Below, piece after piece: positions 46,914-59,097 of a DNA stretch of 64,000 nucleotides; the first letter of the stretch is position 1; each line of letters begins with the position of its first letter. Origin of the DNA: Parietaria judaica (Eukaryota; Streptophyta; Magnoliopsida; Rosales; Urticaceae); assembly GCA_954871525.1 (NCBI GenBank), contig OX940861.1, positions 7,486,842 to 7,550,841 on the forward strand, given 5' to 3'. The position numbers and the translations under genes are program-made. The notes beneath the pieces were generated by a model. That model was not told the DNA's origin. It searched no databases and saw nothing but the letters and a program-made list of their open reading frames with translations.

Positions 46914-49900
46914 TCACGCATGCGACAAGCTGCTGAAGATCCGCTTCAAGCTCAAGCACGCTGCACGTAACATTCCCATGCTCGTCGAACTTATCTGTTC
47001 GTTATGTCGCAATGTCAGTACATTTTGGAGTTTAGTAAATTAATAGTGGACAACTTACAAGCTTCAAAGGAGCAATTAGGGATGAATATTGAGATGTTAA
47101 AAGTTTTGGGTTAATGACGGCGAAAATACCCAAAATTTAAAAGTGGTGGCAAAAATACCCAAAGTCGTATTTGAGGACCACTCCATTCTCGTAACACCGT
47201 TAACTTACCGGTTAACTCTGGCCACGTAGACAAATCTTTTTTGTTAAGTGTAATCATTAGGGGTTCTATTAGTTGTATTAAATAGTATTAATTAGGGGTT
47301 TAATTCGTTGTTTTGCCGTAAACGAGGCTGATGTGGACTCACCCAAGTGACAAAAATTGTTATGTCAGCAACTCACGTTTGTCCACGTAGCCAGAGTTAA
47401 CGCGTAAGTTAACAACGTTACGAGAATGGAGTTATGCGACTTTGGGTATTTTTGCCACCACTTTTAAACTTTGGGTACACGAGGGGTTCTTTGACCAAAC
47501 TTTGGGTATTTTCGCCGTCATTAACCCTAAAGTTTAAACCCTAGCTAAACCTGGGTCTATTAAAAAGTCATCAATATGCATATATTCATGGGTTATTTTT
47601 GCTCTAATTATAAATTATTAGCTTCTGTATAAAATAAACACACTTTTAGATAAATACTATTAAACAAAAAAGCTATTATAAAGACATTCTGGTAAATTTT
47701 TTTGGCTCAAATAAATATATACATATATATATATATATATCCTAAAAATATGCATTTTGATGTTGATTCTGTTAAATCTTTTGCACTTAACATCTACGAT
47801 CCTCGCTTCTAAACTCGAAACACAATAAAAAATAAAAATAAAAATAAAAAGAGTAAAGGAAGGTCTTGCCTTGGGACAGAAGCGAACGTCAAGAGTCTCC
47901 AACATGCCGCACTTAGATATAGCAACTTCCACTGCAGCTTCATCAATATTGCAAGACTATATACAAAATAATTCATGCATGTGAGAAGGATCCCAAGCCA
48001 TAAGAACATGTTTATATAGATACCCATACCTGAAGAAAGAGACTGGTTAATTTAGGACAATCCAGCTTCAAGACCTCCAACGAGTAGCAGTTGCTGAAAA
48101 AAACAAAACCATCAAAGGAATTTCAGGCCCTGTATAAAATTAAAAAAAGTAACAAATTAAATTGCGAGCAGAAGAGAAGATTCACCTTAAGTTGAGAAAG
48201 CAGAGATTGAAACAGGCTAAATCGACCTCCTTCAAATGGACGGACAGCGAAAGATTCAGCGACGACAGGTGGAAACAGCGCGCCGCAGGTGGAATCAGGA
48301 CTTTCTTTATATTAGGGCAGCCGACACAGTTGAGATTCTGCAGCAAACGATTGGGCTGCCGAACGGAATCATGGTCGCATTCGGGAGACAACATTCCAGA
48401 TGAGCCGGAAACGGACCCACCGCCAAAAGCCCAATTCAGGTCATGCATGTGAATGCAGCCATTTAAGCTCACGTGAGTGAGGTGAGTGCAGCACGCGAGA
48501 AGCTCCTCTATGGCAGACTGACAGAGTGTTCCGTACGACAAATCCAGTTCTTCGAGAGACGGTAAAGCGTCTTGTTTGTAAAGAGGTTCTAGCGACGAGT
48601 GGGTCAAATACTTGCACGCTTGTAATTTCAACACCTGAAAAAAGGATACGATGAAGTTTGGCGCGATATAAAATATAAATAATATGACTGTACGGTTTGC
48701 GAGTCCGTTACAGTTTTACCTTAAGCTTCACGCAAGAATCAAAGATTGGCTGCAAGTTCGTCAAGAAGGTGTACGATAAATCAAGCACGGTCAAATGCTG
48801 AAGGCAGCTTAGAGAGTAAAGTCCATCAGAACCGACAGAGGGACAGGACATCAATATCAGAGACTCAATCTTTGGGCACGAAGCAGTTGTTGCAGACAAA
48901 CAGTCATCCTTGAGTTGGCTAAGCACAAAAAAAAAAAAAAAAAAAAATTGAGATATTTTAGATTTGGCCACTATAACTAAAAAATAGACATGTCCGAAAG
49001 TAAACCACCTAAAGAAAAAAAAAATTAACTAAAACATGTACTTGAAACACTGGCCGCTATACGGAAACCAGTTTTAAAAACAGGTTCCGGTAAAAACTGA
49101 TTTTTTTTCTTCTTAAGATAGCAAACAGAATTTAACCTGCAAAAGGAAGCATCCAAAGACGTTAGGAGAGGACACTTGATAGAAGCTTCGGACAATACGC
49201 CGCACCCTTTCAACTCAAGCAACTCCATATTCGGTGCTTCGATTCCGAGTACATTCAGTTTTGGGCAGATGCCCAAATTGAGGGACTGAAGGCCAACCTA
49301 TATAAAGGAAAACGTCAATTAGCTGGGATAACAAAATCAATGGATCTCCATCGTCATCAACAGGAAAATGGGCTTTTAGAGTTGCTTACTGGCCAAAATT
49401 CAGCTCTTTCAAGATGATCACAACCATCCAAAGAAACTTTCTTTAGATAGGGGCACTCAAGTTTAAGCGATGTGATTCCCCGGCAACCATCAAGGGAAAG
49501 ACTGACCAATGAAGTACTTGAAAACTGCACAGCTGTCAAACTCTGGAAAAGTGGTAAAAATCATCACATCAGCTACTTCGCCAGAGGAATTAAGCGCTCC
49601 AAGAGGATTATCTCTTCAATATGGAAAAATTGTCATTTTATTGTTACAACATATTAAATTTTGTTTTACATGCAACCAAATTGACTGGATCCATCCTTTA
49701 TGTCCGAAAATAGTAAAATTTTGTAAAATATATTTTACTTTGAATTTTCCTTATCCTGATTAATATCCAGAAAATACGTTTCATAAACGGATTTAAATTT
49801 ATTTTCGTCTATTTAAAGAGGAATTCTTAACAAGGAATGATGCGAATACGGAATATCTACGTATAACAGACAAGAATACCGACCTTCGAGCAAAATAAAG

Positions 49901-52900
49901 AGACATCACTAATCTAACTATAAAAAAAATAAAAGTAGAAAAATAAAAAATAATAGAAGTGCGGAAGAACAAACCTCGCAGTTAGCGAGAACTAAAGATT
50001 TGAGCATAGGAGATCCACCGTTGTCACTGAATACATCACATATTGAGTTAGTCAGAGATTCACAATCCGTAAGGTCCACTTCCTGTAAAGAATTGCACTG
50101 CAACGCCAATGTCGTCAAGCTTTCTTGCTTCTGCAAAGATAATTTCTGCAAAATAAACAAAAACAGTCATTCACTGTAAACCGAAAATATAAACAGACAT
50201 ATTATAATTGGTTTTCCAAGACATACCTGAAGCGAATTTGAAGTTAAGTTGATAGACTTGAGAAGAGGGCAATTGGAGACCATTATTGATGACAGCATGA
50301 CGCTTCGCAAATTGAGATCAGCAAGCCTAAGTAACAGGACATAGTAATTAAAATGCATGGAAAGAAACAAACCAATTATTTTATAATTTTATTTTATTAT
50401 GTCGACGTACTTGCGACAATGCACTAGTCTTATATTCTGCAAGCGGGGAAGTTCTAAGGATACAGAGCTCAGTAAACTGCAATTGTCAAGCTCCAAGACC
50501 TACCAAAAAATATTACGTTCAATTGATAAGTCCAAAACACTAAGACAATTAATCAAGTTAAACTGCCTAAAACACGTCATTCGAACCTCCAGATTATAAC
50601 TGATTGCAACCCAAGCCATTGAAGCGGAAGTAATTCCCTCACAACTGTCGAGCTTTAGCACTGTCAACATTTGAAATCTTGCAGACTTAAAAAAAAGAAA
50701 AAAGAAAGACGTACATCAGTTAATAAAGATGAATCAACAATTTCCCCAAAAATATGAAATAAAAATTAATGACTCTAAAGACTAACCTCCAGAGTTATAT
50801 TGGGACAGTACGACGCATCAAGAACATGGAGATTGGCACAGTTGTGGGATATCTCACGTAACGTTTCGTCGCTCACACACGAGCAGTTTGAAATGTCAAG
50901 AGAGACTAGTTGAGGACACGAGAGAGCCGCCGAACGAATTGCAGCGTCTGAAAGCTTGTGGCAAGAGCCTACGTCGAGATCCTGCAAGAGAGGGCAGTTC
51001 AGCACTGCTTGTGCCATGTTGCTTCGTTTCAGCGATAACGTTTCTAGTTGTGGACACCTGGCAAAAAAGTTAATATTTCAACCGGATTAGAAAATAAATT
51101 AATTATAATTTAATTTGTTAATGAATTTGCTTATTTCCTGCTATTCGAATTAGTTAATTAGGTTTAAGTTGAATTATGATCTAGGGTTATAATTAATTAT
51201 GCCCACTAAGTGTAATGTTTGGAAATTCAGTAATTTAGTTGAGTAAAATCCGCTAAGATTGTCCTCTACCTGTAACGAGATCAAGGGCACGGAAGCATAA
51301 CAGATAGTTAATTTTTATTTACCTCATAGATATACGCATCACGCGACATTTTGTGATTTGAACATGGCGCAACCTGTCGTGATTTAGAGGTATCTCCTGA
51401 ATACCATTCCCAAGTGTAGCGTCATTAATGTTCAACCTCCTCAGCATGTTACAATGTGCCAAAGAATGGAAGAAAACATCGCCCAGGTGTCCTTTCCCCA
51501 GGGTTAAGACCTCGAGATTTCTGAAAGAAAAAAGTATGTTCAGTACCGGATAGGCGACTGCTAGAGGAAAATGACGAACGAAAAATCACCTCAGGGAAGA
51601 CACCGCTTTCATCACAAGCAAGTGGATCGCAGGTGTACCAGAGACATTAACCTCTGTAGCAATGGGATAGCGCCGGCACATATCCGCAACTGTAGGTGTA
51701 AATTTCAAACGAGATTTAAGCCCCGATGTTCAATATAAATTAAAAATAGTAATACACAATTAAAGAAAAATTGAATCTAATTATGCAACACGAGCTTTAT
51801 TCAGATCAACGGTTCAATTGCTAGTTGATCCTTGAATTCAGATAGGAGATTATGATGCAGAAAAATACGATTGAATAATCGTACTTACATTGCTCTACAG
51901 ATATGCTCTGATTCTCAAAATTTAGACATCTCCAAAAATCCTCATGAGCACTCGCTGCGCGCCACTGACTACAAACTATGGCTGCTCTGCAAAGATCTAT
52001 GTGGTCCAAGAAAGAAAAAACCTGAAGAAGAAGAAGAAGAAGAAAGACTTAGAAACAATTATAAACCGGGCGTCTCCGAACACGAGTAGAGGATAGCATA
52101 TGATGCGTACCATGTGTAACAAGTCATCCGTAAGATCCATCCGAACCTCTGAATCTTCGGTTCTTGAAGGGCCGGCCTCATCTCCGTCATGGTCTCCCTC
52201 ACTGCTCATAATAAGTTGATCATCTTCACCGGTATTATTGAGCATGAAAGTGTGATAGACAACGTCATTCTTAGACGCAACATACGAGCCGTGGGTGATA
52301 TCATAATCCCCAGCTCCAGATGAGCTGCAGCTTCCAGAAACCAAAGATATTGCACTCGAATACGAACACGCACTGCAAGAAATAACATAAGTTAGGTACA
52401 GAGACGAGGTATCGATTCATAAAACTCCATAACCAATATCTTAAGTGAAATGATACAATTCACACCCATTTTACCTTATACCAAACAAACAAGCAACAAA
52501 AGCTCCATAACTAATATAAATTTTTCGAAACAAGCACGAAAATTTCCCAATTCTCAACAATGTTTTCCTAACTGACGATCAATTTAATCAGTCGACCCTC
52601 TCAATCCCAAATGTTAGAAATTTCCCAAAACCCTAACCTCAGCAAAAAACAACAAAAAATAAATAATAAAGAAAAAAAAATCCAGAGTACGGAGTACTAA
52701 CTGGAAATCAGAGTGGACTTTGGCTCGTTTGTGGTGCGAATCGTGATCGCAATCTTTGGAAATCACCGCCACTGCCGCTGCGGAGGAGGATGAGCTGCCC
52801 TCCCCCAAAGCCCGCCGAGAAGCCCTCATCGTCGCCGAAAGGGCGATGAGCCCACTGGCGTCGCCCACGCCCAGACCGCCACTCGCCGCCTCAGCCATCC

Positions 52901-53132
52901 CGTCGATCAATCTCGCGTGCCCATTTCCTCCGCCGCCGCTGTCACCGGCCTCGGTTTCGCCGCCGGCAATTCCCATATTGCCCTCGAAATTGCTCCCATT
53001 TTCGAAACCAGCCTCCTTCATATCGTCTCCCCGTTCCTCTCCCTCGCTAAGCTCTTCTGGTTCCGCTTTTTCTTCTTCTTCTTCTTCTTCTTCTTCGCCT
53101 TCGCTGAAGCATAGGCAAGACCAAATCTTCAT
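46914..53132 (-). CDS. FBL15: F-box/LRR-repeat protein 15 (FBL15, SLOMO)
   Basis: Substrate receptor of an SCF ubiquitin ligase; in Arabidopsis SLOW MOTION sets the pace of leaf initiation at the shoot apex. The start at 53132 gives MKIWSCLCFSEG, then an acidic poly-Glu stretch coded by a GAA repeat, a Gly/Ser-rich segment, DHDSHHKRAKVHSDF, an acidic linker, the F-box (MDLTDDLLHM/VFSFLDHIDLCRAAIVCSQW, split by an intron near 52010-52110) and then a long run of Cys-containing LRRs such as LDVGSCHKLSDAAIRSAALS and LVSLDISNCSCVSDETLREI. The C-terminal exons are 47870 upward (KCGMLETLDVRFCPK) and 46914-46994 (ISSTSMGMLRAACLSLKRIF, stop TGA 46914-46916). The intron joining them (46995-47869) has a GC donor (AAG/GCAAGA) and contains a MULE at 47108-47527. 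All motifs fit a functional orthologue. Confidence 0.93.
47108..47527. mobile_element. Small Mutator-like element in the last FBL15 intron (420 bp)
   Basis: Inverted ends GGGTTAATGACGGCGAAAAT and ATTTTCGCCGTCATTAACCC, with TIRs of about 140-170 bp. The flanks AAAAGTTTT (47099-47107) and TAAAGTTTA (47528-47536) match at 7 of 9 positions, so the target duplication has decayed and this copy may be older than the others. Same family as 26550-27018, with the phrases GTTAACTCTGGCCACGTAGAC and CATTCTCGTAACACC. No coding capacity. Confidence 0.85.
53055..53098. repeat. TTC/GAA trinucleotide run coding poly-Glu in FBL15
   Basis: About nine GAA-type codons in a row near the FBL15 N-terminus (residues about 14-22). 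Likely length-variable between alleles. Confidence 0.85.
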
Positions 53133-55503
53133 ACACTCCAGCCACTAAAGCTCGAGACTTTATCCTCTGCGCAAGAACCCTAGCTCTCGATCCATCTCAT
53201 TTTCGAACCTGGAATCAAAACCCTAATCGGCGGCGATGAAGAGAGGAAAGCCGGAAATGGGGCGATTGGGGGTAATCTCAACGAAGCTGAGAAACCCTAG
53301 AATCGAAACAGTCAAATCGATAAGAACCCTCGACTGGGTCGACCCAAGAAAACGCCCAATTCAGCTGTATACGCCTATATAAACATATACACACACTTAT
53401 ACAGACGGATATAATTATAGAGAGAGAACAGGGAAGAGAGAGAGAGAGTATTGTTGACGATCTGATCGGATCCCGTGAGTTGCTTTGCCGTGGATTATTT
53501 ATTTTATTTTTATATATTTATTTATTTATTTATTTATTTTATTTTTGTCTCTTGAAATGAAACTGCGTGTTACGTTACAGCAAAGTTCACTTCGTAGTTC
53601 GTACTTTCAGCGGAAAATGCTAATTTTCACTTCTGTCTTCGTAACAGTTTTTAAATAAAAAGAATTGCAAATAATATATATTTATTTATAGAGAGTATCG
53701 AAGGGTTTTTTACTCGGGAAAATTAAGGAATTTATACATACATTCACAACGATGAATTAATTATTCGTAAGGAAATTAAACGTATCGAAAATGATCAGAA
53801 ACAGGACTTGTGATGATGGGTTCTTTTTATGAATAAACAATATTGTCATTTCGAATAATATTTTGATATTCATTAATAGGTAATTTAACTTTTTCTTTAC
53901 ATTTTCAGTTTTTTCATTATGTTGGTCAATTTACATAGTCTTTTGCACCAAAAGATTTGATTCTTTATTCATATAAATTAAACAATGTTAGTTTAGTCGA
54001 TAACATCTTTTGTTATACCATAAATTTTTCATTAGTAGTCAAATGAAGGATTTTATCTCGGATTTAATAATAAGAGCGTAAATCCATGCGACACACAATC
54101 AGGAAGCATTAGTCGAATTTTGCGGTTTTTTAAGTATCAGCCGAATTTGACGGAGATGCAATGCAACCGAACTTGACGGAGATGCAATGCAACCAAAAGA
54201 AGTTTCAATCTTCAAATTCAAGCCTCTATCGAAATCCAATTCCAACTTGAAAATGCCAAAACTTCGGAAGGATTGGACGGAGTATTTTCGAGCTTTTGAT
54301 AGGCTGCGACGACTGATAAAACGCCGGACAAATTATTTTGGAGTCTCCACATCCGGCGTTTTAGCTTTTGATTGCTTTTTGGGTTTAATGTTTAGTTTCT
54401 CACTGAGTCCTCTCTTATTTTGACAAAAAGCCAATGAGTAACTAAATCTAGGTGACAACAAATTTCATCAAACAATTTGATTGACATTTTTTATTTTAAA
54501 TACGAGAGCTATTTAATAGAATTAAAATAGAAAGTTGATTACAATATGAATAACATTAAAATATCCTTACATTAAGCTATATATTACCGTCATAGTTATA
54601 TCTGAACAAGTGATGAAAATAAAAAATATTTAAGTACTTATGCCGCAGTAAATATGAATTAAAAACAGTGTTTGGAAGAGTAAAGAAATAATGGAATATA
54701 GAGACCATGGATTAATGTGCTTAATGTAAACCTGACACGTAGATTTAGCGAGATTATTTTACATCAACGTTTTTGGTGTTATCGGAAAGACAATTTTAGA
54801 ACTTTTACCTTTAAAAAAAAAAGATTTATAATGTGCTGTAAATTTTACTTATTAGTATTTTTGCCGAGATCGTCTATTAATTAAAGGATTTTTTTTTTTA
54901 TACCCTCAACTTTTATTTTTGACAAAAATATATTCTCAAATTTCAAAAATAACTAAAATATACCTTTAGTGTATGATTTGATAATTTTATCATTCATCTT
55001 CCTAATTTTTTATTATTTATTTAAACAATTAAAAAATAAAACTCTAAATATAAGATTTATTTTTGTGAAAAATGAAAGTAGACGAAATATAAAAATTGTT
55101 AATAAGAGTAATTTTGAGCTTTTAAAAATTATATATATTAGAGGGTATATGAAAAAAAAGGAAAATAGACTTTTGAGGGTGTACTTGGTATAAAAAAGTA
55201 AATTTCCGTTAATTAAATTACAGAAAATAAAAAAGGTTGAAAATTGCTTCAAATTCAATCATGTGTCGACGTGTTTTTAATTAAATTAAATTAAATGAAA
55301 TAATATGAATACATTTCTCTTTACCTGGAATTGTGAATTCACAGCCACAAGAGCTTCGCTCCGCATTTAAGGTCAGTTTTTTTTTTCTCTGTTTTCTTCG
55401 ATCTCAATTATTTCTGAAGATTTGATCGCCGGAGGAGATATGAATCTGAAATAAATGCAATTACGTTTAGCATCAGATCATCGTCCTTGGTTGAGTTTGG
55501 ATC
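53133..55503. other. Shared upstream region of FBL15 and the CIPK gene
   Basis: FBL15 leader with a GA run (53421-53450), then a TTTA/ATTT repeat (53515-53540) and long AT-rich DNA. No gene recognised; short frames look random. Confidence 0.4.
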
Positions 55504-55686
55504 ATGCAAAACTCAACCAAAAATTCTGATCCTTTTGAGTTTGGCAACGTATCAAATTATGAGAATTGGATTGATTTTTGTTGTTGTTGCGCAGATTTCC
55601 TGAAGATCCTGGCGTTGGAACTTTCAGCGTTCTCTGGGAAGATTCAGGGAATGCTGAAAGATGTTCCTAATCGTCGGTGCTTGTGA
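55504..55686 (+). other. Possible upstream open reading frame (60 codons) in the CIPK leader
   Basis: ATG 55504 to TGA 55686, about 200 bp before the CIPK start. A splice-donor-like AAG/GTCAGT at about 55373 suggests the leader may be spliced. The peptide has no known family, so this could be chance. Confidence 0.25.
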
Positions 55687-55892
55687 CCGAAGCCTTGTGG
55701 AGGCTGCTAATTTCTCGTTGTTCGGCCTCCGGCGAGTGAATCGCAGCACGTTCGCTCTCGGTACTGAAAATCTCCGTGGGCCGGCAAGTAGGCGCAAATG
55801 GCTATCTTATCACGGTATGTTAAGCTAGATCCATAGAGTATATTAGCAGCAAAAAGATTGCTACTTTTGGGTGTTCGAGTTTGAAGGTTGGG

Positions 55893-57215
55893 ATGGAAAA
55901 TTCCTCGTATATGCTGTTAAATCGGTACGAATTGGGGAGGTTGCTCGGGAAGGGAACGTTCGCTAAGGTTTACTATGCAAGAAGCTTGGTTACGAATGAG
56001 GGTGTCGCCATCAAAGTCGTCGATAAAGAGAAGATTATGAAAGCCGGGCTCATCGATCAGATCAAGCGGGAGATATCTATTATGAAGATGGTCAGACACC
56101 CGAATATCGTACAGCTTTACGAAGTCATGGCGACCAAAACCAAGATCTATTTCGTGATGGAATACGCCAAAGGAGGCGAGTTATTCGATAAAGTTGCCAA
56201 AGGGAAGCTCAAGGAAGACGTGGCCTGGAAATTCTTCAAGCAGTTAATCAACGCGGTGGATTTTTGCCACAGCAGAGGAGTTTATCACCGTGACCTTAAG
56301 CCCGAGAATTTATTGCTCGACGAGAGCGACGATTTGAAGGTCTCGGATTTCGGATTGAGCGCTATTTCCGAGTCGAAGCACCAAGATGGGATGCTTCACA
56401 CCGCCTGTGGCACACCTGCTTATGTCGCTCCTGAGGTTATAAACAGGAAAGGCTACGATGGCGTGAAAGCTGATATTTGGTCTTGTGGGGTCGTACTGTA
56501 TGTATTATTAGCGGGTTATCTCCCGTTTCACGATTCAAATTTGATGGAGCTTTATAGGAAAATCGGCAAAGGGGAGTTCCGATCCCCGAGCTGGTTCCCC
56601 AACGACGTTCGTAGGCTTCTGTCCAGGATTCTCGATCCGAACCCGAGCACTAGAATCTCCATTGCCAAGATCAAGGAAAGTTCTTGGTTCAAAAAAGGAT
56701 TCAAGCTTAAAAGTGTGAGACACGAAGCGGAAAAAGACGGTACAGGGGTGTTTTGTCAGTGTGATGCAAAGGCAGAGGCGATCAGACCTCTGAAGTTCAA
56801 CGCCTTTGATATTATCTCCCTCTCTGCTGGCTTCGATCTATCGGGTTTCTTCGACGATGATGCTCAAAGGAAAGAAACTAGGTTCCTTTTCAGAAAACCG
56901 GCCTCGGTGTTTGTTTCGAAGCTGCAAGAAATCGGTAAGAGAATGAGGATGAGCATGAAGAAACGCGATGCCGGACTTTTCAGATTGGAGGGTTCAAAAG
57001 AAGGAAAAAAGGGAGTCGTATCGATCGACACAGAGATCTTCGAGGTGACTCCGTCATTTTATTTGGTGGAGATGAAAAAGGCGAGCGGTGACACCATGGA
57101 ATACCGGAAGATGCTGAACGACGACATCAAGCCCCTTCTCGATGAGATCATCTGGGTTTCCCCAGATCAACCACCACGACAACAACAACAACAGCAACAA
57201 GTACACCAAAACTGA
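55893..57215 (+). CDS. CBL-interacting protein kinase (intronless; CIPK2/10/20-like)
   Basis: Ser/Thr kinase (SnRK3) that is activated by calcium-bound CBL proteins and acts in ion homeostasis and stress signalling. Start at ATG 55893 ([20 protein letters not shown]); the frame upstream opens only at a TTG. 440 aa, one exon. Kinase domain: glycine loop [25 protein letters not shown] with the catalytic Lys, [21 protein letters not shown], activation loop ending [31 protein letters not shown]. The regulatory part has the NAF motif ([19 protein letters not shown], about residues 308-326) that binds CBLs, then a PPI-like region ([15 protein letters not shown]). It ends with a Gln-rich tail. The MEN... 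start and lack of introns suggest the CIPK2/10/20 group; the exact number is not assigned. Confidence 0.95.
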   Translation: MENSSYMLLNRYELGRLLGKGTFAKVYYARSLVTNEGVAIKVVDKEKIMKAGLIDQIKREISIMKMVRHPNIVQLYEVMATKTKIYFVMEYAKGGELFDKVAKGKLKEDVAWKFFKQLINAVDFCHSRGVYHRDLKPENLLLDESDDLKVSDFGLSAISESKHQDGMLHTACGTPAYVAPEVINRKGYDGVKADIWSCGVVLYVLLAGYLPFHDSNLMELYRKIGKGEFRSPSWFPNDVRRLLSRILDPNPSTRISIAKIKESSWFKKGFKLKSVRHEAEKDGTGVFCQCDAKAEAIRPLKFNAFDIISLSAGFDLSGFFDDDAQRKETRFLFRKPASVFVSKLQEIGKRMRMSMKKRDAGLFRLEGSKEGKKGVVSIDTEIFEVTPSFYLVEMKKASGDTMEYRKMLNDDIKPLLDEIIWVSPDQPPRQQQQQQQVHQN

Positions 57216-57588
57216 CATAGGCGATGGCTATAAATAGCTATTTTTTGTGTGAATGAGTTATGTGTTTATTCAAGTTTTGAAATTTCTTCCCCGAACGAAC
57301 TTCATTTTTGCTTCACATGATAACACAGATCCTTAGTTCCTTACAGACACAAGGATATTGTATAATAGCAATTTTTCAGAAAATTATACAAGTAATATAT
57401 GAAATCAAGAGTAACATAAAATTGGTATTTTGGTACAATCAATCAATCATCAAACACCAGAGTAAGATATCTGATTCTCAACTTTATTTTTTACACAATA
57501 AAATCAAACAACAAGCTCTCTTATTCCTTTCATTTTGGTTTTATTATTCACTCATAATAAAACAGTCCATGCTCAGATGATCAAAGAG

Positions 57589-59097
57589 CTAAACATACAG
57601 TGGAGAGTTTGTGAGGTTGATGATCTTCGGGCAAACTCGTCCCTTCTTTCCCCATAAACCGATTCCACAAAGAGGAGACGGCGTCGTCAAGTCTACGATC
57701 TCAACGTCTACTTCCTCAGGAGCCTTCGTCGGCCGTTTCAATCCGAACCCATATAAGCCAGCCTCTTCTTCATAAACAGATGAACCAAGACACGCCTTCG
57801 GAGAAGATGGTCTCTCTGGCGATTCAAATAAGCCACGCCCTTCGCTACGATCATCTCTTCCATCGTCAAAGCCGCTTTTATCACACTCTTTCAAATTTCC
57901 AAACGCAGAACTCGACGATGTTTCTTCAAAAGATTTAGCAATATCGCCATCAAATTCATCGTTGGACAAGCCCTTGACATAGCAGGGAAGCTCACTCATG
58001 CCCGAGATTTGTCCCTTCTTTCCCCATAAACCAGCTCCACAAATAGGAGACGGACTAGTCAAGTCTACGATCTCAACCTTTACTTCCGCAGGAGCCCTTG
58101 TCGGCCGTTTCAATCTGAAACCATACAAGCCAGCCTCTTCTTCATTCATAGACGAACCAAGACACGTCTGTGGAGAAGATTGTCTCTCCGGCAACTCAAA
58201 TAAGCCACGCCCTTCGCTATGATCCTCTTTTCCATCGTCAAAGCCGCTCTTATCACACTCTTCCGGATTTCCAAACGCAGAACTCGACGAGGTTTCTTCA
58301 CAAGATTCAGCAATATCGCAGTCAAATTCATCTTCAGACGAGCCCTCGACATAGCAGGGAAGCTCGTCCATGCCTGCTACTCTGACCTTCATGTGCCCGG
58401 GCAAGCTCGGGCATCCCGCGGAGTGATTCACGTACTTGGTCGAGAAGTAGTTCACGGTCAAGTTCAAGCTGTTTGACAGTTAACGTAAACGAAAAGTTCA
58501 ACACCTAATAAGCCGTGGAATCAAATAGGACTAGATCGGATAATGTACCTCTGCCAAGAGGGAAGGGTGAGCATAGTGTAGGCGAGCTTGATCTTATTTG
58601 CAGGCCCCGAGAGAGACTTGAAGCTCGCCGCCGCCTTGCGCACGGCCAGCGACTCGTTCGGGTGTTGCCACGCCCATTCGAACTGCAAGCGGAGATCTTT
58701 ACCATGAGATCATGCCGAGATCGAGAAAGGAGAAACCTTAATTAATGGCAGCGAAAGAGACCTGAAGAGCAGAGACGTTGGAAGGGAAGCCATGGATGCA
58801 GAGGACCATCTCCCATGGGCGGCGCTTCTTGGTGCGAAACGCGCCGCAGCCGATCTCGCCGTTGTGCTGCCTGATCCGACGGCGTGGGTTCACCGTGAAC
58901 CTGCGAGAAGCAGTTTGAGACCATTGAAGTGGTGGATGGGAATCGATGAGGAATTACCCGATGTAGGTGTGGCCTTTGTGGCGAGGGCTGAGAGAGAGCA
59001 GGAGATAGCAAGCGAAGAACCCTTTCTTGCTCTCTTCTTCGCCATCATCGCCCACTTTCTCCGCTAGGGTTTCGGAGCACTTCCTCTGCCTAGGCAT
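57589..59097 (-). CDS. SLX1-like GIY-YIG structure-specific endonuclease (HIGLE type) with duplicated C-terminal region
   Basis: Four exons (58958-59097, 58762-58900, 58549-58682 and 57589-58468) give 430 aa. The N-terminal GIY-YIG nuclease shows [68 protein letters not shown] (catalytic-type Glu) and [26 protein letters not shown]. Family role: SLX1 cuts branched DNA with SLX4; the plant homologue HIGLE (At2g30350) also acts in miRNA processing. The C-terminal zinc finger of fungal and animal SLX1 is not evident. Instead the last about 250 residues are two in-frame copies of a 124-residue block, each starting near ELPCYV and ending [29 protein letters not shown], then KIINLTNS. The VEIVDLT stretches look like SUMO-interacting motifs. 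Acidic Ser-rich regions fill the blocks. Confidence 0.9.
57620..58363 (-). repeat. Intragenic tandem duplication (2 x 372 bp) in the SLX1-like gene
   Basis: Two adjacent copies (about 57992-58363 and 57620-57991) with a 372-bp offset, measured from CCCTTCTTTCCCCATAAACC at 57641 and 58013. 372 is a multiple of three, so the frame is kept. The copies are strongly similar at DNA level, with few indels, consistent with a fairly recent duplication. Confidence 0.92.

Noticed and set aside
52756..53148. Plus-strand Pro/Ser-rich frame
   Set aside because: Mirror of the Glu/Gly/Ser-rich FBL15 N-terminus.
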